64,000 bases of DNA from Phycisphaerales bacterium (lineage in GTDB: Bacteria > Planctomycetota > Phycisphaerae > Phycisphaerales > UBA5793). The position numbers were made by a program, and so were the translations under genes. The notes under the pieces are model-generated. The model was given only the letters and a program-made list of their open reading frames with translations, was not told where the DNA came from and made no database searches. Position 1 is the first letter of the stretch. Every line of letters begins with the position of its first letter. Below, piece by piece: positions 60,901-64,000 of this stretch. The DNA is taken from assembly GCA_020852515.1 (NCBI GenBank), contig JADZAS010000013.1:248001-312000 (forward strand), given 5' to 3'.

Positions 60901-62090
60901 ACCTCTGCAGCCTTCACGTCTTCGCGCCCGGTTTCAAACGACGCCGCGTCGATCGCCAGCGTCGCATCGACCCTCGCCGTCGAAAGGTCGAGCGGCGCCT
61001 CGCCCGTGGGCAACTGCACGGTCAGCGTCTGAATGTGCAGGTTCGCCGTGGCTCGCTGCGAGAGCGTGAGGCCCGACAGCGCGTCGATGCCGACGAGCGC
61101 CTCAAGAGTTTGCTGCTCGGCGCGCAGTTGAGCGGTTCCGGTGGTGACGTTCAGCCGCCGCTGGGCGTCCACGGTAGCGACCAGTTCGGCCTTGGCGCGC
61201 GGCGCATCGAACTTCAGCGTCGCCTCTCCGCCGTTCATTCCGCCGCTGGCGATGACACTCACGCTGGCCGATTCGCCGATGGCTGCGCTGAGCCGCCCGC
61301 GCTCGCCGAGCATCTGTTCGATGATCGGCACGGGAAGATTTTCGCCCCTGAGATCGACGTTGATGCGCGCCTGGTCCACCTGCAGCGATCCATCCGCCGC
61401 GGCAAAATCGCTCAGCGACGCATCGATGTGGAACGAACCCTCCGATGCGCCCACTTCGGTCGCGCCGGCCAGGTTGACCGTCATCGGCGAGCGGCCGTCG
61501 ATGGCGAAGCGGCCCTGCACATCGCGCACCGCCATGGCCGGCTGTGCCGAACCCGGCAGCGGCACGTATTTGACGTTCACCTGGTCGAGTTCGACCGCCG
61601 CCTTTACCCCTTCGGGGATGATGATGTCGCTGAGGTCTTCAGCCTTGCCGGTTGGCGCCGGCTTCGAGTCGCGCCCCGGTTTTGGCCCGGGCGGCGAATC
61701 GCGCTTCGCCGGCGACTCGTAGACCGTCACATCGCCCGATAGCGCCACCGTGCCAAAATCGCGCGACCCCTGCGCCCAGGACCACAGCGAGCCCTTGAAC
61801 GAAGCCGACACGTCGGCAATCTCGCGCCCCTGCGCATCGCGCACCTGCAGACCGCTGATGGACTGATTCCCGCTCCACGTCAGATCGAGCGCGTCGATCG
61901 AGATCTGCGCCGCCGGCGAAGAAATCTTCGATGCGACGAACGATCGACCCGCCGAAGTGCCCAGCAGCCAGGGCAACTGCCACAGCGCCGCAAGAATGAG
62001 CACGACGACTGCCGCAAAGGCGATCGCCAGCCATTTCATCCATCGCCGCGGCTTTCGCCGCACCTGTGTCTCTGCGCTGCTGACCATCAT
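57918..62090 (-). CDS. AsmA-like giant membrane-anchored protein
   Basis: A 1390-residue protein. A basic N-terminus is followed by one TM helix (WLAIAFAAVVVLILAALWQLPWLLG, about 19-43), then GRSFVASKISSPAAQISIDALDLTWSGNQSISGLQV, the AsmA-type opening. The rest is a very long beta-rich periplasmic repeat region without catalytic motifs. The C-terminal part (TGRITKGVLEYDQFIMQSQAFEITTSGKVDLVNRKLDLLASVPLIG) matches the AsmA C-terminal region. AsmA/TamB/YhdP relatives form grooved bridges moving lipid between membranes; this is the likely role. A Pro/Lys linker (RDSPPGPKPGRDSKPAPTGK) lies at about 127-146. Confidence 0.8.
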   Translation of the reverse strand: MMVSSAETQVRRKPRRWMKWLAIAFAAVVVLILAALWQLPWLLGTSAGRSFVASKISSPAAQISIDALDLTWSGNQSISGLQVRDAQGREIADVSASFKGSLWSWAQGSRDFGTVALSGDVTVYESPAKRDSPPGPKPGRDSKPAPTGKAEDLSDIIIPEGVKAAVELDQVNVKYVPLPGSAQPAMAVRDVQGRFAIDGRSPMTVNLAGATEVGASEGSFHIDASLSDFAAADGSLQVDQARINVDLRGENLPVPIIEQMLGERGRLSAAIGESASVSVIASGGMNGGEATLKFDAPRAKAELVATVDAQRRLNVTTGTAQLRAEQQTLEALVGIDALSGLTLSQRATANLHIQTLTVQLPTGEAPLDLSTARVDATLAIDAASFETGREDVKAAEVRNLAVRVTSVDPTQRVNLKGSAEVNSHLAASNDPVMAPLDVDVGLLHAFQPSGQWSAETLGVEGRVQTGGVPTSLIDSLAGADGWIVDALGPMVGGLEVAARQDRLRKDSTDLNFIATSTPGLGDAHALLRLEGGKVTTQAVGGSVTVAPILVSLTVRPALRDRLAALLAESAPEVELIEGGRVQVRLDSLELALPTESNPDSWKAAALRGSVVLDGARGIYAPPAAEGEAQAPKQYDIDHLAIDFRTESMSKSIAADIKTSLRQNGSALNLNAKGEVTNALDTAARTIAFETVDVPVALDIITAWAGERQDVVTETLGGPVRVSVNGLVHAAGLSANASVRGERTNAELTYAVQNEQPLFELRGTQRATPALVAALLGPEPVAALAEPADLTFALSTPGAAPAGAEFNTWPLKLDASSPRAVLTGIAKVPGTITAVDAKLNGDWAAGLDGVGRYALTGQVSDGQSPIAGVTSELRYTIGGDWTRSRGRVTVSDINVTGLERTLALDTGLLTSWLGRRGNLELGSVVNEQGELTDDVRVSAQFDQASASIAGRITEDRLVVNTPGTVTAHLNRARLTSLLNEWAGGAGESPVTWTALEDSDFSATVRSVSLPLAALSGGVYDPSQLAIDADVRVPRLALRQGETDLSLSDTLLTIGGTNLAEGIIAQLRSATQMGSAPARGIELTSSVRAASSTAEDRRYGLRGEMKSAPVAIIDALARMNGKLVAALGPAMDLRLDLADAHAGGGTLAASFTTPNGTLAIPKADLRDNTLVIEAANPVSASLEVTPEMSSTLLTNVNPLLYDVRKKAGPIAFNAPRLVLPLDGDVSKLDGQFTLDLGQLYVPTKGILGEFLGQLKPKTDQSEPDRVETTIPPITGRITKGVLEYDQFIMQSQAFEITTSGKVDLVNRKLDLLASVPLIGWKSVFADMTKIAPAFLTDIPLNVPFYLVVRGPIDKPEIKPDPKGAKRVADEFFKNIGGNLIDNVIDDLFKPKK

Positions 62091-62307
62091 CGCTCACCCG
62101 TGCCTTAAGATCGGCTAATCCTAGCCCTCAGCGCGGCAACATGAGAATCGCCGGGGCGCGGCGTCGTCTTTGCCAGCACAGGCAGGTATGCCTCTGGACG
62201 ACCGTGCGGCGAAGGCCGGTGATCGGCGAGCGCTGCTTCCTCACCGGCACGGCTCGTCTCGGCCTTCGGCCTCGTCACGCACGATGCGGTGAGCCACGAC
62301 TATCGCA

Positions 62308-64000
62308 TTACGGCGCCGTGCAGCGCACCACGACCTCTTCGATCTTCACGAGTTCGCCCCGGCCGAGCGAGCCATCGCGCCGGACCATCTCCACGCAGCC
62401 CTGCGCCAACGCCTTGTCGCCGATCGTCAGGCGCGTCGGAATGCCGATGAGGTCCGCGTCCTTGAACTTCGGCCCCGGGCGCTCGTCGCGGTCATCCACG
62501 AGCACATCGAGCCCCGCCTCGGTCAGGTCGCGCTCGAGGCGGTCGGTCACATCGCGCGCTTCGCCCTCGTACTTGATCGGAGTGATGACGACGTCAAACG
62601 GCGCAATCGACGCCGGCCAGCGGATGCCGTTCTCATCGTTGTTCATCTCGATGGCCGAGGCGACGATGCGCCCGATGCCGATGCCGTAGCAGCCCATGAT
62701 GACGGAGCGCTTCTGCTGCTTCTCATCCGACACGGCAAAGCCCATGGCGTCAGAATACTTCGTGCCGAGTTTGAATACGTGCCCGACTTCGATGCCCTTG
62801 CTGGCCTTGAGTACGCCACCGTCGTTGAGCGGCGACGGGTCGCCCTCCATCGCGTTGCGGATGTCGGCGACGTGCACCTGCACGCCCTTGTCGAGCACTT
62901 CGCGCTTCCAGTTGAAGTGCTTGACGTGGTGGTCCATCTCGTCGGCGCCCGTCGCCCAGAAGCCGCCCTGGGCCGCATCGGCATCGACAATGACCCAACA
63001 CTCCGCGCGCCCCGCCGCGGCCGCCGGCGAGACGTAGCCGATCGCAAAACCCGCCGCGCGCGCAGCGCCTTCGCTTCCTTCGCTCTGCAGCGTGAGCGAC
63101 CGGTCGATCTGCTCGCGCAGCGCATCGCGCACCTTGCCTTCGTTCACATCGTGATGGCCGCACACCACCGCGAGCACCCAGCCGCTCCGCTCGCCGGCCG
63201 ACCACGGCCAGACGATCGTCTTGAGCATGCGCTGCGGCTTGACCTTCAGAAAATCGGACACGCCCTCGATGCCCGGCAGGTTCGGCGTGTGCACCCTGGC
63301 CAGTTCACCCGTCGGCGCCGCGCTGAGATCGTGCGGCCGCTCACCGATGCCGCATTTCTCTACGTTTGCGGCGTAGTTGCCCTTGTCGCTCTTGAGGATC
63401 GTGTCTTCGCCCACCGGCGAATTGCACATGAACTCGTGGCTCGCGCTGCCGCCGATCGGCCCGCTTTCGGCCTCGACGATCGAGTAGTCCAGCCCGCAGC
63501 GGTCAAAGATGTTGCAGTACGCCTGGTACATCTTGTCGTAGGTCTCGTTGAGCCCGCCGGGCCCCTCCACCTCGACGTGGAACGAGTACGCATCCTTCAT
63601 GAGAAACTCGCGGCAGCGCAGCACGCCGAAGCGCGGCCGAAACTCGTCGCGATACTTCGTCTGGATCTGGTAGAGGTTGAGCGGCAACTGGCGATACGAC
63701 GTGACGTACGCCATCATGAGTTCGGTGATGACTTCCTCGTGCGTCGGCCCCAGCGCGCTGGCCCGGCCGTGGCGGTCGGTCAGTTTGAACAGGTTGTCGC
63801 CGTAATCCACATCGCGCTTCGTGTCGGCGTAGAACTCCATGGGGATGAGCGCGGGCATGAGCAATTCGCTCGCGCCCGCGCCGTTCATCTCCTCGCGGAC
63901 GATGTTCATGACCCGCTGCAGGACGCGCAGGCCCAGCGGCAGGTAGTCGTAGAGCCCGGCGCCGACCTGGCGGATCAGCCCGGCGCGGAGCATCAACTGG
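62308..64000 (-). CDS. proS: Prolyl-tRNA synthetase (5' end outside window)
   Basis: At least 564 residues of a bacterial-type ProS; the first about 20 residues lie beyond the right edge. The frame is open to the edge and reads QLMLRAGLIRQVGAGLYDYLPLG, which in the family is about residue 24 onward. Class II motifs are REEMNGAGASELLMPALIP, ALGPTHEEVITELM, TKYRDEFRPRFGVLRCREFLMKDAYSFH and the C-terminal CYGIGIGRIVAS. The editing (INS) domain with GGSASHEFM is present. The anticodon-binding domain ends DERPGPKFKDADLIGIPTRLTIG. Confidence 0.95.
   Translation of the reverse strand, partial: QLMLRAGLIRQVGAGLYDYLPLGLRVLQRVMNIVREEMNGAGASELLMPALIPMEFYADTKRDVDYGDNLFKLTDRHGRASALGPTHEEVITELMMAYVTSYRQLPLNLYQIQTKYRDEFRPRFGVLRCREFLMKDAYSFHVEVEGPGGLNETYDKMYQAYCNIFDRCGLDYSIVEAESGPIGGSASHEFMCNSPVGEDTILKSDKGNYAANVEKCGIGERPHDLSAAPTGELARVHTPNLPGIEGVSDFLKVKPQRMLKTIVWPWSAGERSGWVLAVVCGHHDVNEGKVRDALREQIDRSLTLQSEGSEGAARAAGFAIGYVSPAAAAGRAECWVIVDADAAQGGFWATGADEMDHHVKHFNWKREVLDKGVQVHVADIRNAMEGDPSPLNDGGVLKASKGIEVGHVFKLGTKYSDAMGFAVSDEKQQKRSVIMGCYGIGIGRIVASAIEMNNDENGIRWPASIAPFDVVITPIKYEGEARDVTDRLERDLTEAGLDVLVDDRDERPGPKFKDADLIGIPTRLTIGDKALAQGCVEMVRRDGSLGRGELVKIEEVVVRCTAP

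Noticed and set aside
1-64000. tRNA, rRNA, CRISPR and insertion-sequence signals
   Set aside because: I saw no cloverleaf with a T-loop consensus, no regularly spaced repeats and no transposase motifs in the gaps; a tRNAscan or Infernal run would be needed to exclude small RNAs.

Overview
The window is high-GC, gene-dense chromosomal DNA from a diderm bacterium. I assign it to Planctomycetota, probably Phycisphaerae. The reasons are an LpxC-FabZ fusion, lone dnaA without dnaN, small membrane proteins with a C-GYDL...CPECG zinc ribbon, vWA/GATase-like membrane proteins and pseudopilin-rich secretion genes. The assignment comes from gene content only. I found no tRNA, rRNA, CRISPR array or insertion sequence.

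Layout: 1-234 is the truncated start of a membrane (ion channel-like) gene. 420-5447 (+) holds an exported protein, an orphan DNA methyltransferase, a small unknown, a sulfite-oxidase-like Mo enzyme next to moaC, and an amidohydrolase-fold protein with its metal ligands replaced. 5365-13042 (+) is an outer-membrane biogenesis block: lipoprotein, bamA, skp/ompH, lpxD, lpxC-fabZ, lpxA. 13131-18570 (-) holds two paralogous ClpP/NfeD-type exported proteins (one with the catalytic motifs gone), a CCA/poly(A) nucleotidyltransferase and a HEAT-like membrane protein.

18694-38293 (-) is the centrepiece, a type II secretion-like operon transcribed gspF-G-H-I-J-K-L-M/C-D-lipoprotein. The secretin is 3563 residues, about five times the usual GspD length. 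I count one N0-like domain, about 37 consecutive ring-forming N1-type modules and one normal C-terminal secretin domain. The gspM gene carries a GspC/PilP-like homology region at its C-terminus, so GspC appears to have been absorbed. A lipoprotein gene overlaps the secretin stop and is a candidate pilotin. No gspE ATPase or prepilin peptidase lies in the window. I infer a secretion channel with an exceptionally long periplasmic tube, perhaps suited to the wide planctomycete periplasm.

38585-50575 is mixed: a tandem PTPS/QueD-like protein with a degenerate first half, a large vWA/GATase-like membrane protein, an ABC-F ATPase, a solitary NuoI-type ferredoxin subunit, a Cys/Arg/Asp-rich secreted protein, a phosphodiesterase, a DASS transporter with acylphosphatase, and a divergent GbsR/MarR regulator with a clear palindromic operator. 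50576-52532 is the dnaA locus, with an upstream region carrying DnaA-box-like sites, a good sigma70-type promoter, a long leader and a strong terminator. 52594-57771 (+) holds an exported repeat protein, a DegT aminotransferase, a HAD hydrolase, a zinc-ribbon membrane protein and a Nif3/YqfO protein. 57918-64000 (-) holds a 1390-residue AsmA-like protein and the 5'-truncated proS.
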